In this document: piece by piece, positions 20,646-30,998 of the stretch | Layout: each line of letters begins with the position of its first letter | Position numbering within the stretch: the first letter of the stretch is position 1 | Origin: JBKBKC01 sp046294265 | Lineage (GTDB): Bacteria; Pseudomonadota; Alphaproteobacteria; Rhodobacterales; Rhodobacteraceae | Assembly (NCBI GenBank): GCA_046294265.1 | Contig: JBKBKC010000007.1 | Coordinates: 62,001 to 126,000, forward strand | Direction of reading: 5' to 3' | Length of the DNA stretch: 64,000 bases | The notes under the pieces: model-generated | Told to the model about the DNA's origin: nothing | Database searches by the model: none | The model's input: the letters and a program-made list of their open reading frames with translations, nothing else | Made by a program: the position numbers and the translations under genes

Positions 20646-21728
20646 ATGCAGAACATCCGCGCCGAGGTGCATCTGGCCACCACCGCGCTTGCCGAGGACA
20701 TCGCCTACTTCACCTGCAGCTTCGGGATGCGGCTTGAGCGCATCTTCCCCGCCGACGATCCGCGTGTGGCGGTGCTGTCGGGCCATGGCCTGCGGCTGCG
20801 GCTGGAAGCGGGGCAGGGGGCGCCGGGCACCATCGGCATCCTGGCTGACGATCCGGTGCTGGTCGCAGGCGGCGCGCGTGAGCTGACGGCGCCCGGGGGC
20901 ACGCGGGTGGTGATCTCGGCGCTCGATCCCCCCGTGGTCCAGCCGCCCACCGAACATGCCTTCGTCGTGCGCCGCCTTGCCGACCAGGCCCCCTGGGTGG
21001 TGGGCCGGGCGGGCATGCAATACCGCGACCTCGTGCCCTCGCGCCTTGGCGGCGCGATGATCGCCAGCCACATACGCATTCCCCAGGGCGGCCCGGTGCC
21101 CGACATGGTGCATTTCCACAAGGTCGGCTTCCAGTTGATCTTCTGCGTCAAGGGCTGGGTCGATGTGGTCTATGAGGATCAGGGCCCCCCGATCCGCCTG
21201 CATCCGGGCGACTGCTTCATCCAGCCGCCCGAGATTCGCCACCGCGTCCTGCACGCCTCCGACGGGATCGAGGTGATCGAGATCGGCGTGCCCGCAGAAC
21301 ACCTGACGGTGATTGACCATGACTTGCCCCTGCCCACGCCGCACCTGCGCCCCGAGCGGGAATGGTCCGGCCAGCGCTTTGTCCACAACACCGCCGCCAC
21401 GGGCGCCTTCGCCCCATGCCGCCTGCCGGGCTTCGTGGCCCGCGACACCACGATCGCCGCGCATACCGGCGGCGCGGCCTCGGTCATGGTCGTCCGCCCC
21501 GGCGGCACCCCCACGCACCTTACCCGGCATCAGGGCGACATCCTCTTCTCCTATGTTATGGCCGGAACGATGACGCTTGAGGCCGAGGGCGCGCCCCCGG
21601 CCCCCCTCTCGCCCGGCGATGCCTTCGTCATCCCGCCCGGCCTCGCCACGCGTTATGCCGATCCCTCAGCCGATCTCGAACTGCTAGAGGTGGAACTTCC
21701 TGCCAATCCCGCGACGGACCTCGTCTAA
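20646..21728 (+). CDS. VOC-fold plus double-cupin protein
   Basis: A 360-residue cytoplasmic protein with an uncommon domain order. Residues 1 to about 115 resemble a glyoxalase/VOC half (EVHLATTALAEDIAYFTCSF, then LRLRLEAG). A first cupin follows at about 155-240 (VHFHKVGFQLIFCVKGWVDV, LHPGDCFIQPPEIRH), and a second at about 280-355 (VRPGGTPTHLTRHQGDI, LSPGDAFVIPPGL). HxH and late His ligands indicate metal binding at least in the first cupin. Related proteins exist in Rhodobacteraceae; the substrate is unknown, possibly in aromatic or sugar metabolism. The ATG at 20646 has GGGGG upstream. Confidence 0.8.
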   Translation: MQNIRAEVHLATTALAEDIAYFTCSFGMRLERIFPADDPRVAVLSGHGLRLRLEAGQGAPGTIGILADDPVLVAGGARELTAPGGTRVVISALDPPVVQPPTEHAFVVRRLADQAPWVVGRAGMQYRDLVPSRLGGAMIASHIRIPQGGPVPDMVHFHKVGFQLIFCVKGWVDVVYEDQGPPIRLHPGDCFIQPPEIRHRVLHASDGIEVIEIGVPAEHLTVIDHDLPLPTPHLRPEREWSGQRFVHNTAATGAFAPCRLPGFVARDTTIAAHTGGAASVMVVRPGGTPTHLTRHQGDILFSYVMAGTMTLEAEGAPPAPLSPGDAFVIPPGLATRYADPSADLELLEVELPANPATDLV

Positions 21729-21996
21729 TGCGGGTTTTCATTTTTCCTCCCCGCTTCTTCTGTCCAAAAATATCCCACGGGGGTGCGGGGGTGTGAAACC
21801 CCCGCTCCTGCCCGCACCACCCACCCGCCGCGTGCAGACCGCCCCGCCGCCCCNNNNNNNNNNTTCCTACACCCCCTGGGGGGGGGGGGGGGGGCCCCCC
21901 CCCCCCCCCCCCTCCTGCCCCCTCCACCCTCCCGCCGCTTGCATCCCGCCCGGCCGCACCGCACACTTCAACCGTCAACAGCCCCGGAGGGCCCCC
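21729..21996. other. Assembly gap with homopolymer flanks
   Basis: Ten Ns occupy 21854-21863. They are followed by CCCCCTGGGG and then runs of about 18 G and 18 C, giving a large artificial-looking palindrome. An inverted interspersed element lies at 21755-21776, before the gap. The true length and content between the cupin gene and cdd are unknown, and 5' regulatory sequence of the nucleoside operon may be missing. Confidence 0.9.
21755..21776 (-). repeat. Interspersed GGGATATTTTTGG element
   Basis: Read on the minus strand it is GGGATATTTTTGGACAGAAG, close to the copy at 61851. It lies 25 bases after the stop of the cupin gene, immediately before the assembly gap. Confidence 0.6.
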
Positions 21997-22392
21997 ATGT
22001 CGCTCTACGATGCCGCACTACAGGTGCGCCTGAACGCGCACGCTCCCTATTCCGGCTTCAAGGTCGGGGCCGCCATCCTGTCGGTCGAGGGGCACATCCA
22101 CCGCGGCTGCAACGTCGAGAATGTGGCCTACCCCCAGGGCACCTGCGCCGAGGCCGGCGCGATTGCCGCCATGATCGCGGCGGGCGACCGGCGCATCGCC
22201 CGGATCCTCGTGGTCGCCGATGCCCCGGCGCCGGTCCCTCCCTGTGGTGGCTGTCGCCAGAAGATCGCAGAGTTCGCCACCCCCGACACGCCTGTTACGA
22301 TGTGCACGACCTCGGGACAGACCAACACCGTGACGCTGGCTGACCTGCTGCCCGGTGCCTTCGGTCCCGAATTCATGCCGGACGGCCGCTAG
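21997..22392 (+). CDS. cdd: Cytidine deaminase
   Basis: Hydrolyses cytidine and deoxycytidine to uridine and deoxyuridine. 131 residues, the size of tetrameric Zn-dependent enzymes. Motifs: CNVENVAYPQGTCAEAGAI holds one Zn Cys and the catalytic Glu of the CAE box, and PCGGCRQKI holds the remaining two Zn Cys. CCGGAGGGC precedes the ATG at 21997. It is the first gene of the salvage operon cdd-deoA-deoB-add-upp, three bases from deoA. Confidence 0.96.
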   Translation: MSLYDAALQVRLNAHAPYSGFKVGAAILSVEGHIHRGCNVENVAYPQGTCAEAGAIAAMIAAGDRRIARILVVADAPAPVPPCGGCRQKIAEFATPDTPVTMCTTSGQTNTVTLADLLPGAFGPEFMPDGR

Positions 22393-22395
22393 GCC

Positions 22396-23703
22396 ATGGA
22401 GGCCCGCGCGATCATCGCCCGCATCCGCCGGGGGGAGCAACCTTCGGCGGAAGAGCTGCAATGGTTCGCCCGGGGCCTTGCCTCGGGGGTGGTGACGGAT
22501 GCGCAGGCGGGGGCCTTTGCCATGGCCGTGTGCCTGCGGGGCCTTGGCTCGGCGGGTCGTGTGGCGCTGACGCGGGCGATGCGCGACAGCGGTCAGGTGC
22601 TGGACTGGGACCTGCCGGGCCCGGTGATCGACAAGCACTCCACCGGCGGCATTGGGGATTGCGTGTCCTTGATCCTCGCACCCGCGCTGGCGGCCTGCGG
22701 GGCCTATGTGCCGATGATCTCGGGCCGCGGCCTTGGCCACACCGGCGGTACGCTGGACAAGCTGGAGGCGATCCCCGGCTTTCGCAGCGCCATGGCCGAG
22801 GACGCGCTGCGCCGCCAATTGGCGGAGGTGCATTGCGCCATCGTCTCGGCCAGCCCCCAGATCGCCCCCGCCGACCGCCGCCTTTATGCCATCCGCGATG
22901 TGACGGGCACGGTGGAGTCCATCGACCTCATCACCGCCTCGATCCTGTCCAAGAAACTCGCGGCGGGGCTGGAGGCGCTGGTGCTCGATGTCAAATGCGG
23001 CTCTGGCGCCTTCATGAAAACGAAGGGTGAGGCCGAGGCGCTGGCCCGCGCGCTGGTCTCGGCGGCGCAGGGGGCGGGCTGCATGACCACGGCGCTGATC
23101 ACCGACATGTCGCAGCCGCTGGCAACGGCCGCGGGCAATGCGCTGGAGGTGATCGAAGTGATGGAGACGCTGACCGGCACTTCGGTCAATGCGGCGCTGT
23201 GGGACATCACGGCGGCGCTGGGGGGCGAGGCGCTGGCCCTGGGCGGGATCGCGGCGGATGCCGAGGATGGCGCGGGGCGCATCCAGCAGGCGCTGGAAAC
23301 CGGGGCCGCGGCCGAAATCTTCGGGCGCATGGTGGCGGCACAGGGCGGCCCCGCCGATTTCATCGAACGCTGGCCCGACCGCCTGCCCGCCGCCCCCGTC
23401 ACGCGCGAGGTGACAAGCCCGCGCAGCGGGTTCGTGGCCAGCATCGACACCGAGGGTCTGGGCCATGCCGTGGTGCGGCTGGGGGCCGGGCGGCTGCGCG
23501 AGGGCGACCGGGTGAACCCCTCGGTGGGCCTGTCCGACCTTGCCTCCATCGGCGAGGATGTGACGCAGGGCGTGCCGCTGGCCCTTGTCCATGCCGCGAC
23601 CGAGGCCGAGGCCGAGGCGGCGGTGGCCGCCATCCGCTCCGCCTACCGCATTTCGGAGGAGGCCCCGGACGAGCCGTCGCTGATCCTGGGCCGCATCGCA
23701 TGA
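22396..23703 (+). CDS. deoA: Thymidine phosphorylase
   Basis: Cleaves thymidine and deoxyuridine with phosphate to give the base and deoxyribose 1-phosphate. 435 residues. The family signature is seen in [20 protein letters not shown] (phosphate-binding region), [20 protein letters not shown], and [20 protein letters not shown]. Length and motifs are those of the DeoA class, not of the longer AMP phosphorylases. Its stop overlaps the deoB start (ATGA). Confidence 0.96.
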   Translation: MEARAIIARIRRGEQPSAEELQWFARGLASGVVTDAQAGAFAMAVCLRGLGSAGRVALTRAMRDSGQVLDWDLPGPVIDKHSTGGIGDCVSLILAPALAACGAYVPMISGRGLGHTGGTLDKLEAIPGFRSAMAEDALRRQLAEVHCAIVSASPQIAPADRRLYAIRDVTGTVESIDLITASILSKKLAAGLEALVLDVKCGSGAFMKTKGEAEALARALVSAAQGAGCMTTALITDMSQPLATAAGNALEVIEVMETLTGTSVNAALWDITAALGGEALALGGIAADAEDGAGRIQQALETGAAAEIFGRMVAAQGGPADFIERWPDRLPAAPVTREVTSPRSGFVASIDTEGLGHAVVRLGAGRLREGDRVNPSVGLSDLASIGEDVTQGVPLALVHAATEAEAEAAVAAIRSAYRISEEAPDEPSLILGRIA

Positions 23704-24896
23704 CGCGCGCGTTCCTGATCGTGATGGATTCGGTGGGGGCGGGCGGCGCGCCAGATGCAGCAGACTATGGCGACGCCGGGGCCAACACGCTGGCCCATAT
23801 CGCGCTGGCCTGCGCGCAAGGGCGCGCCGATGCGGGCCGCAGCGGGCCGTTGCGCCTGCCGGTGCTGGATGCACTTGGCCTGTCGGCGGCGGTGCGGCTG
23901 GCGTCGGGGGCCGGGATGCCGGGGCTGGGGGCCGTGCCGCAGGGGCGCTGGGGGGCGGCCACCGAAGTGTCGCGCGGCAAGGACACGCCTTCGGGTCATT
24001 GGGAACTGGCCGGGGTGCCGGTGCCCTGGGACTGGACCTATTTCCCGCGCGAGGTGCCCGCCTTCCCGGCTGATTTGATGGCCGAGGTGGCGGCGCTCGC
24101 TGGGGCCGGAGGCACCCTGGGCAACTGCCACGCCTCGGGGGTTCCGATCATCGAGGCACTGGGGGAGGCGCATCTGCGCAGCGGCTGGCCGATCTGCTAC
24201 ACCTCTGCCGACAGCGTGTTCCAGATCGCCGCGCATGAAGAGGCGTTCGGGCTGGACCGGCTGTGGGCGCTTTGTGCCGCCGTCGCGCCCCGCCTGCACG
24301 CAATGCGCGTGGGCCGGGTGATCGCGCGTCCCTTCACCGGGGCGCCGGACGCGTTCCGGCGCACCGGCAACCGGCGGGATTACGCCATGGACCCGCCCGC
24401 GCCCACGATCCTGGACCGCGCGCAGGCAGCGGGGCGGATGACGCATGGGGTGGGCAAGATCGGCGACATCTTTGCCCATCGGGGCGTGGGGCGCGACTGG
24501 AAGGGGCAGAGCGACCTTGACCTTTCCGCGCATCTTCTGACCCTGGCGGAGGAGGCCGAGGAGGGATCCCTGACTTTCGCCAATTTCGTCGAGTTCGACA
24601 GCCTCTATGGCCATCGCCGCGACGTGGCGGGATATGCCCGTGCGCTGGAATGGTTCGACGGCGTGGCGGGGGCCTTTCTGGCCCGCCTGCGGCCCGGTGA
24701 CCTTGCCATCTTCACGGCCGACCACGGCAATGATCCTACCGCCCCCGGCACCGACCACACGCGCGAACGGGTGCCGGTGCTGATCCAGGGCGCGGGCGCG
24801 GGGCTCTTGGGCCATGTCGCCTTTGCCGATGTGGCCGAAACCATCGCGGCCCATCTGGGCCTGCCCCCCGCCGGGCCGGGAAGGACCCTTCTATGA
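23700..24896 (+). CDS. deoB: Phosphopentomutase
   Basis: Interconverts (deoxy)ribose 1- and 5-phosphates. 398 residues from the ATG at 23700. The alkaline phosphatase-type fold has the metal Asp in [15 protein letters not shown], the phosphorylated threonine in [13 protein letters not shown], and later metal ligands in [10 protein letters not shown] and [10 protein letters not shown]. The four-base overlaps with deoA and add show tight coupling. Confidence 0.95.
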   Translation: MTRAFLIVMDSVGAGGAPDAADYGDAGANTLAHIALACAQGRADAGRSGPLRLPVLDALGLSAAVRLASGAGMPGLGAVPQGRWGAATEVSRGKDTPSGHWELAGVPVPWDWTYFPREVPAFPADLMAEVAALAGAGGTLGNCHASGVPIIEALGEAHLRSGWPICYTSADSVFQIAAHEEAFGLDRLWALCAAVAPRLHAMRVGRVIARPFTGAPDAFRRTGNRRDYAMDPPAPTILDRAQAAGRMTHGVGKIGDIFAHRGVGRDWKGQSDLDLSAHLLTLAEEAEEGSLTFANFVEFDSLYGHRRDVAGYARALEWFDGVAGAFLARLRPGDLAIFTADHGNDPTAPGTDHTRERVPVLIQGAGAGLLGHVAFADVAETIAAHLGLPPAGPGRTLL

Positions 24897-25882
24897 CCCT
24901 GTCGCACCTGCCCAAGATCGAACTGCACCTGCATCTGGAGGGGGCCGCCCCCCCCGCCTTCATCCGCGATCTGGCCAAGCGCAAGTCGGTCGATCTGCAG
25001 GGCATCTTTGATGACAAAGGTTTCTATCGTTTCACGGACTTCTGGGACTTTCTGAAGGTGTATCAGGCCGCCACCTCGGTTCTGAGCACGCCCGAGGATT
25101 ACCACCGCCTGACCCTCGCCGTGCTGGAAGAAAGTGCGGCAAGTGGCGTGATCTATTGCGAAACCTTCCTGTCCCCGGATTTTTGCGGCGGGCGCGACCG
25201 GACGGCCTGGCGCGACTATCTGGCCGCGATCCGCGAGGCGGCGGAAATGGCCGAGCGTGACGCAGGCATCACCCTGCGCGGCATCGTCACCTGCATCCGC
25301 CATTTCGGCCCCGACAAGGCCCGCCAGACCGCCCTTTGCGCCGCCGAGACGGCGGGCGACTGGATCACCGGCTTTGGCATCGCGGGGGATGAGACGGTGG
25401 GCAAGCCCGCCGATTTCACCTGGGCCTTCGACTGCGCGCGCGAGGCGGGGCTGGGCCTGACCGCGCATGCCGGCGAGTGGGGCGGGCCCGAGAGCATCCG
25501 CGACGCGCTGACGGCCTTTCGCCCCGCCCGCATCGGCCACGGCGTGCGCGCCATCGAGGATCCGGCGCTGGTGGATCATCTTGCCGAAACCGGCGTGGTT
25601 CTGGAGGTTTGCCCGGGCTCGAACCTGGCCCTCGGCCTTTACCCCGACTGGCGCGCGCACCCCATTGCCGAACTGGACCGGCGCGGGGTGAAGGTGACCG
25701 TCTCGACCGACGATCCGCCGTTCTTCCACACCACCATGACGCGCGAATATGACCGCCTGCACGATGCCCATGACTGGGACGAGGGGCAGTTCGCGCGGCT
25801 GAACCGCACCGCCCTTGACGCCGCATTCTGCGACGCCGATACCCGAGCGCGCATCCTCAAACGGCTGGAGGCCCCCCGATGA
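24893..25882 (+). CDS. add: Adenosine deaminase
   Basis: Deaminates adenosine and deoxyadenosine to inosine products. 329 residues. The Zn ligands are the HLHLEG motif ([11 protein letters not shown]), the His in [14 protein letters not shown], and the Asp pair in [18 protein letters not shown] carries the next conserved His. It belongs to the Add group (adenine deaminases of the same fold are hard to separate, but the TAHAGE and GPESI residues fit adenosine). Overlaps both neighbours by four bases. Confidence 0.9.
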   Translation: MTLSHLPKIELHLHLEGAAPPAFIRDLAKRKSVDLQGIFDDKGFYRFTDFWDFLKVYQAATSVLSTPEDYHRLTLAVLEESAASGVIYCETFLSPDFCGGRDRTAWRDYLAAIREAAEMAERDAGITLRGIVTCIRHFGPDKARQTALCAAETAGDWITGFGIAGDETVGKPADFTWAFDCAREAGLGLTAHAGEWGGPESIRDALTAFRPARIGHGVRAIEDPALVDHLAETGVVLEVCPGSNLALGLYPDWRAHPIAELDRRGVKVTVSTDDPPFFHTTMTREYDRLHDAHDWDEGQFARLNRTALDAAFCDADTRARILKRLEAPR

Positions 25883-26511
25883 CCGAGCACCTGACCGTGG
25901 TCAACCATCCGCTCGTGCTGCACAAACTGTCGATCATGCGCGACCGCGACACCTCTACCGCGTCGTTCCGCAGGCTGTTGCGCGAGATCAGCCTGCTGCT
26001 GGCCTATGAGGTCACGCGCGAGCTGCCGATGACCACGCGCACCATCGAGACGCCGCTGTGTCCGATGGAAGCCCCGGCGATCGAGGGGAAAAAGCTGGCG
26101 TTGATCTCGATCCTGCGGGCGGGCAACGGCCTTCTGGACGGCATCCTGGAACTGATCCCAGCGGCACGGGTGGGGTTCGTGGGCCTTTACCGCGACCCCG
26201 AGACGCTGCAGCCGGTGCAATACTATTGCAAGCTGCCCGATGCGCTGGAGGATCGCGTCTGCATCGTGGTCGATCCGATGCTGGCGACGGGCAATTCCAG
26301 CGCGGCGGCGGTCAGCCTGCTGAAAGAGGCCGGCGCGCGCGACATCCGTTTTTTGTGCCTTCTGGCGGCCCCCGAGGGCGTGGCCCGCATGAAAGAGGCG
26401 CATCCCGACGTGCCCATCGTCACAGCGGCTGTGGACAGCCATCTGAACGACCATGGATATATTGTGCCTGGGCTAGGGGATGCGGGGGATCGCATGTTCG
26501 GCACAAAATAG
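25879..26511 (+). CDS. upp: Uracil phosphoribosyltransferase
   Basis: Makes UMP from uracil and PRPP, finishing the salvage route begun by Cdd and DeoA. 210 residues, the usual size. The PRPP loop is [31 protein letters not shown] is the PPi loop, and the uracil-binding C-terminus is [16 protein letters not shown]. It ends the operon. Confidence 0.97.
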   Translation: MTEHLTVVNHPLVLHKLSIMRDRDTSTASFRRLLREISLLLAYEVTRELPMTTRTIETPLCPMEAPAIEGKKLALISILRAGNGLLDGILELIPAARVGFVGLYRDPETLQPVQYYCKLPDALEDRVCIVVDPMLATGNSSAAAVSLLKEAGARDIRFLCLLAAPEGVARMKEAHPDVPIVTAAVDSHLNDHGYIVPGLGDAGDRMFGTK

Positions 26512-26577
26512 AGGAATTCACGCTTTACTCGGAAACAGTCCTGACGCATTCTTGCCAAAACGCGAGGGGTGTATCGC

Positions 26578-27990
26578 ATGATGTTTCGGATGCTGGCCCT
26601 AGCCGGGCTTGTAGGAGCAACCCTGTCGCCCGCCGCGGCACAAGACCTGCGCGGGCCCCGCGAACAGCCGCCCGCAGGTTTTGCCGGCCAGCAATATGTG
26701 GACAGCCGCGGCTGCATGTTCCTGCGGGGCGGGATCGGTGGCAGCGTGACCTGGGTGCCGCGCGTCAGCCGTGACCGCCGCCAGATCTGTGGCATGACAC
26801 CCAGCTTCACGCCCGAGACGGTTGCGGCTGCGCCCCCTGCACCCGCCCCCGCCCCCGCCCCGCGCCGCGCCGTTGACCCGATGGGGACGGTGGCCACCAC
26901 CACCTCAGCGCCGCGCATCCGCGACACCTCAGGGCGCAGCGGCATTCCGGCTGCCCGCTACGCCGCCCCGGTGCCCGTGGGCATTGCGGCGGCCCCAGCC
27001 GCAGCAGCCGCGCCTCGGGCGTCGCTGACGGTGCCCGTAGCGGGCCCGAAGACAGCCTCCGCAAGTGCGCCGCAGGTGCGTCTGGCATCGGCCACGCCCG
27101 GGTGCCCGGCCCACGCCCCCTATGGTGAGCGGCTGCTGACGACCGACGGCCGGACGGCGCTCCTCTGCGTGCGCAGCCCTGACGGCATTCCCGATTTCGC
27201 CCGCCGCGTCGGCATGTCCGAAGGGCGGGTGACGGCCCCCGCCCCGCCGCCGCCGACCGAGATCGTGGCGCGAGCATCTGCCGCTCCGGCGTCGCCAGTG
27301 ACGGTTGCCCCCGTTGCGACCGGCGCCGCCACATTCGGCCCCCGCTATCTGGCCGATGGCCGCATCAGCTGCCCTGCGTCTGCGCCAGTCGCGCAGCGGT
27401 TCCCCCTGCGCGGCGGAGGTTCGACGATCCTGTGCACCACCGGCGTGGGAGGTATTGATGGGGCAGTGGCCGGCTATGCGCCCTCGGGCCAGACATTTGC
27501 TCCGCTTGAGCAGCCGCCGGTCCCCAAGGGCTACAGACCCGCCTGGCAGGATGACCGACTGAACCCGCGCCGCGGGCAGATGGCCGCATCGGGCCAGGCC
27601 GCGCAGGATCAGGTCTGGACACGCGAGGTCCCCGCGCGGCTGGTGACCGATGCCGCCAAGGTCCAGCGGCATGTGACCGTATCGGCCAGCGGTGCGGCAC
27701 GGCCCGCCGTAACACTGTCCACCAGCGCGGCTCCCCGCGCCGTGGCACCTGCGGCGGCGGCCACGGGGCGGTTCTATGTGCAGGTCGGCAGCTTCGGTGT
27801 GCCCGCAAATGCCGATGGCGCGCGGTCGCGGCTGGCCGCGATGGGTCTGCCCGTGGCCATGGGGCGCGGCAGCATCAAGGGCAAGCCGGTGCAGGTCGTC
27901 CATGCCGGGCCCTTCGCCTCGGCAGGCCAGGCACAGGCGGCGCTGACGGCGGCGCGGCGGGCGGGCTTTTCCGACGCCTTCATCCGGTAA
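26578..27990 (+). CDS. Secreted SPOR-domain protein
   Basis: A 470-residue exported protein. The signal peptide is MMFRMLALAGLVGATLSPAA, cleaved after AQ, with an alternative GTG start nine bases earlier (26569). The middle is Pro/Ala-rich and low complexity, with three cysteine-containing repeats of the form CPAHAPYGERLLTTDGRTAL. A C-terminal SPOR domain (about residues 395-470, GRFYVQVGSFGVPANADGAR to RRAGFSDAFI) binds septal, stripped peptidoglycan. A role in division or cell wall remodelling is inferred from the domain. An intrinsic terminator follows. Confidence 0.85.
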   Translation: MMFRMLALAGLVGATLSPAAAQDLRGPREQPPAGFAGQQYVDSRGCMFLRGGIGGSVTWVPRVSRDRRQICGMTPSFTPETVAAAPPAPAPAPAPRRAVDPMGTVATTTSAPRIRDTSGRSGIPAARYAAPVPVGIAAAPAAAAAPRASLTVPVAGPKTASASAPQVRLASATPGCPAHAPYGERLLTTDGRTALLCVRSPDGIPDFARRVGMSEGRVTAPAPPPPTEIVARASAAPASPVTVAPVATGAATFGPRYLADGRISCPASAPVAQRFPLRGGGSTILCTTGVGGIDGAVAGYAPSGQTFAPLEQPPVPKGYRPAWQDDRLNPRRGQMAASGQAAQDQVWTREVPARLVTDAAKVQRHVTVSASGAARPAVTLSTSAAPRAVAPAAAATGRFYVQVGSFGVPANADGARSRLAAMGLPVAMGRGSIKGKPVQVVHAGPFASAGQAQAALTAARRAGFSDAFIR

Positions 27991-28059
27991 CACGATCTGC
28001 GCGGCTTCGGGCAACCCCGTGGCTGCATGGCAAGAAGTCGGGCAGAACCACACTTCCGG

Positions 28060-28088
28060 CCCCCCGACCTTGTGTCGGGGGGTCTTTT
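28060..28088 (+). terminator. Intrinsic terminator after SPOR gene
   Basis: CCCCCGAC and GTCGGGGG arms with a CTTGT loop (to 28082) are followed by TCTTTTT. It serves the SPOR gene; the minus-strand gene at 28101 ends close by. Confidence 0.9.
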
Positions 28089-28100
28089 TCCTGCGTGGTG

Positions 28101-29123
28101 TCAGCCGGTGCAGATGTCCTGCAGTGCAACCCAGTCCTGATCGCGCAGCAGGGGCCGGGGTGCGCCGTCCGGGAAGGGATCAGCCTCGATCAGCGGCAGC
28201 ACGGTCTCACCCGTCGGATCAATCGCCTGCGCATAGGGCGTGGCCGACACCTCGGCCAAGCGCATCCGCGCCAGCAGCGCATCGAAGGGCGGTGGCACAT
28301 GGCCGGTGCGCAGCAGCGTTTCGGCATGGCCCGCGACCGATGCGGGCGGCAGCGCACCGGTTGTAAGCAGCCGAAACGTGGCCAGCAGCCCGGCATGGTG
28401 CAAGAGCGAGAGTGCAGGGTCGCGGGTTTCCGCGGCGGTGCGTTCCGCCAGGATGAACCCAGCGGCCATCTCGGGCCCGTCCGCCTCGGCCACCAGCGCC
28501 TCGGACAGGATCACCAGGCGGCCGGGCAGGTGGACCGAGGTGGCCACGCCCTCGCGCACGACGACCACGGGCACCGGGGCCTGACCGCCAAAAAGCCGCG
28601 CCGACAGCCGGTTCAGCGCGGCCTGCCCCAGCGGGGCTGCGCAGGGCTTGCCCGTCACGCGCACGAGATCGGCCAGCGCCATGCGCCCCAGATCGGCGCG
28701 GGTGGCGGGCGGCAGGACCGAAGCGGTATGCGTCAGCAGCGCATCGGGCAACAGGAACACCCCCGCCCCGATCACCAGCGCCAGCACCCCCCCCATGATC
28801 GTATCGCGCAACCGCCCTGGCCGCGGCCGCGCCGACCGGATCGCGCTGCGCACGGTTTCCAGCGCGCCGATCATGTCGGCGTCATCCAGTTCCAGCTCTT
28901 CGGCCGTCTCATCGCCTGGGGCATAGCGCGCAGGCGTTACGCCTGGGTTGATGCGGCGCAGTGCGGGCAGCGACCAATGGGTCAGCGCCGTGTCGCTGCG
29001 CGGATCGGTCAGCACCAGTGACGCCTCTCCCAGAGATACCACCACCTCGCGCCGCTGCGCTTCGGGCAGGTCACGCCAGAGGCCACGCGCCTCCAGCCGC
29101 TGATACCGGGTCAGCGCTGTCAT
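28101..29123 (-). CDS. Conserved single-pass membrane protein, unknown function
   Basis: A 340-residue protein starting at the ATG at 29123 (MTALTRYQRLEARGLWRDLP); earlier in-frame codons read through a CCCTTGCCCCGA direct repeat and are rejected. The N-terminal 110 residues are soluble with an acidic cluster (DETAEELELDDADM). One transmembrane segment is at about 127-150 (TIMGGVLALVIGAGVFLLPD), and about 190 residues follow, probably periplasmic, with a possible protease-like LFGGQAPVPVVVVREGVATS region. I do not recognise a family. It is convergent with the SPOR gene, in the same orientation as the acyl-CoA synthetase. Confidence 0.7.
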   Translation of the reverse strand: MTALTRYQRLEARGLWRDLPEAQRREVVVSLGEASLVLTDPRSDTALTHWSLPALRRINPGVTPARYAPGDETAEELELDDADMIGALETVRSAIRSARPRPGRLRDTIMGGVLALVIGAGVFLLPDALLTHTASVLPPATRADLGRMALADLVRVTGKPCAAPLGQAALNRLSARLFGGQAPVPVVVVREGVATSVHLPGRLVILSEALVAEADGPEMAAGFILAERTAAETRDPALSLLHHAGLLATFRLLTTGALPPASVAGHAETLLRTGHVPPPFDALLARMRLAEVSATPYAQAIDPTGETVLPLIEADPFPDGAPRPLLRDQDWVALQDICTG

Positions 29124-29231
29124 GCCGCGGTCACGCCCTTGCCCCGACTGCCCTTGCCCCGATTGCACATGCCCTGCCATGCGGCGGGATCATACCGGCT
29201 ACGCGGCCATAGTCGAGAGTGGCGCGGGGGG

Positions 29232-30860
29232 CTAGAGCGCCTTGGCACGGGCGCGCAGCTCGAATTTCTGGATTTTCCCGGTGGAGGTCTTGGGCAGGTC
29301 ACAAAACACCACATGCTTGGGCGTCTTGAACCCGGCCAGTTGCGCGCGGGCAAAGGCGATCAGGTCGGGTGCGCTCACCTCGGCACCCGGTTTCAGCTCG
29401 ACAAAGGCGCAAGGCACCTCGCCCCATTTGTCGTCGGGCCTGGACACCACGGCGCACAAAAGGACCGCCGGGTGGTGCATCAGCACGCCCTCCACCTCGA
29501 CCGAGCTCACATTCTCGCCGCCCGAGATGATGATGTCCTTGGCGCGGTCGGTGATCTTGAGATAGCCGTCGGGGTGCTGGAACGCGATGTCGCCGGAATG
29601 GAACCAGCCGCCCTTGAATGCCTCAGCGGTGGCGGCGGGGTTGCGATAGTACCCCTTCATCACCGTGTTGCCGCGCAGCATGATCTCGCCCAGCGTGGCC
29701 CCGTCGCGGGGCGCAGGCGTCATGGTGGCGGGGTCCATAACCACCGCCTCGCCCGCCATGGGCTGCATCACGCCGGTGCGCGCCTTGATCTGGGCGCGCG
29801 CGTCCTGGGGTAGCCCGTCCCAGCGGTCCTGCCACAGGCATTCGGTGATATGGCCGTAGGTTTCGGTCAAGCCGTAAACCTGCTTGACGTGGAACCCCAG
29901 CGGCTCGATGGCGGCCAGGGTGGCGGCGGGGGGCGGGGCGCCTGCGGTAAACACCTCGACCGCATGGGAGAACGCCCGGCGGTCGGTGTCGCGCGCATGG
30001 ATCAGGGTGTTCAGCACGATGGGCGCGCCACCGAAATGCGTCACGCCATGGTCGGCGATCGCCTCATAGATCGCCGCCGCCGTGATGTCGCGGCAGCAAA
30101 CCACCGTGCCGCCCAGCACCGGCACCATCCAGGTGTGGCACCAGCCATTGCAGTGAAAGAGCGGCACGATGGTCAGATAGACCGGATGCATCGTCATGCC
30201 CCAGCTGACAACCGTGCCCATCGTGTTCAGATAGGCGCCGCGGTGGTGATAGACCACGCCCTTGGGCCGCCCCGTGGTGCCCGAAGTGTAGTTGAGCGCG
30301 AGGCTTTCCCACTCATCCTCGGGCATCACCCAGGGCGCATTCGGATCGCCCCCGGCCAGAAAGCCGTCATAGGTCAGGTGCTGGCCGCTGGCCGCCACCC
30401 CGGCCTGCGCATCCGGCACCTCGATCACGCGGGGGGCGGGGGCATCCATGCGGGCCATGGCCGCCTCGGCCAGCGGCAGGAAGGCGCTGTCGCAGATCAG
30501 GATTTTCGCCTGCCCGTGGTCCAGGATATAGCCCACGGTGTCGGCATCCAGCCGGGTGTTGATCGTGTTCAGCACCGCGCCGGATGCGGGCACGCCCCAA
30601 TGCGCCTCGGCCTGCGCAGGCACGTTGGGCAGCAGCGTCGCCACCACATCGCCGGGCACAACCCCCGCCCGCGCGAGCGCGGAGGCCAGCCTTGTGGCGC
30701 GGGCGTGATATTCGGCATAGCTCCAGCGTTGCGCGCGATAGACCAGCGCGGTGCGGTCTGGGAACACATCGGCTGCGCGTTGCAGATGCAAAAGCGGCGT
30801 CAGCGGGCGATGGTTCGCCGCGCATCGGTCCAGTCCCGCTTCATCCGCCAGCCAGCCCAT
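29232..30860 (-). CDS. Acyl-CoA synthetase (AMP-forming), medium/long chain type
   Basis: A 542-residue ATP-dependent CoA ligase. The ATG at 30860 gives MGWLADEAGLDRC. Motifs: YTSGTTGRPKGVVYHH (ATP loop), YGLTETYGH, HSGDIAFQHPDGYLKITDRAKD, and the catalytic lysine in KTSTGKIQKFELR (about residue 525). It is closest to the DmdB/FadD-like group of Rhodobacteraceae, which includes methylmercaptopropionate-CoA and short or medium fatty acyl-CoA ligases. The substrate cannot be chosen from sequence, and no dmd genes are adjacent. It is divergent from the EamA transporter gene. Confidence 0.85.
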   Translation of the reverse strand: MGWLADEAGLDRCAANHRPLTPLLHLQRAADVFPDRTALVYRAQRWSYAEYHARATRLASALARAGVVPGDVVATLLPNVPAQAEAHWGVPASGAVLNTINTRLDADTVGYILDHGQAKILICDSAFLPLAEAAMARMDAPAPRVIEVPDAQAGVAASGQHLTYDGFLAGGDPNAPWVMPEDEWESLALNYTSGTTGRPKGVVYHHRGAYLNTMGTVVSWGMTMHPVYLTIVPLFHCNGWCHTWMVPVLGGTVVCCRDITAAAIYEAIADHGVTHFGGAPIVLNTLIHARDTDRRAFSHAVEVFTAGAPPPAATLAAIEPLGFHVKQVYGLTETYGHITECLWQDRWDGLPQDARAQIKARTGVMQPMAGEAVVMDPATMTPAPRDGATLGEIMLRGNTVMKGYYRNPAATAEAFKGGWFHSGDIAFQHPDGYLKITDRAKDIIISGGENVSSVEVEGVLMHHPAVLLCAVVSRPDDKWGEVPCAFVELKPGAEVSAPDLIAFARAQLAGFKTPKHVVFCDLPKTSTGKIQKFELRARAKAL

Positions 30861-30998
30861 GCACGATCCCCCTGCCGCATTCCGATGTCGCTTTCCGGCC
30901 AGCATATTGACCCGGCCCGGTCCAGTTGGAAAGACAGTCCAGATGCAAAGACGGTCCCGCTGAAAAAACGGATCGCACACCGCCGGAGATGCTCCCGT

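Noticed and set aside
18307..20886. 859-codon plus-strand open frame across maeB
   Set aside because: Antisense to maeB, His/Gly/Arg-rich and without motifs; maeB is certain.
21864..21925. Long G/C palindrome as a natural terminator
   Set aside because: It touches the assembly Ns and consists of homopolymers of about 18 bases, more likely a sequencing or assembly artefact.
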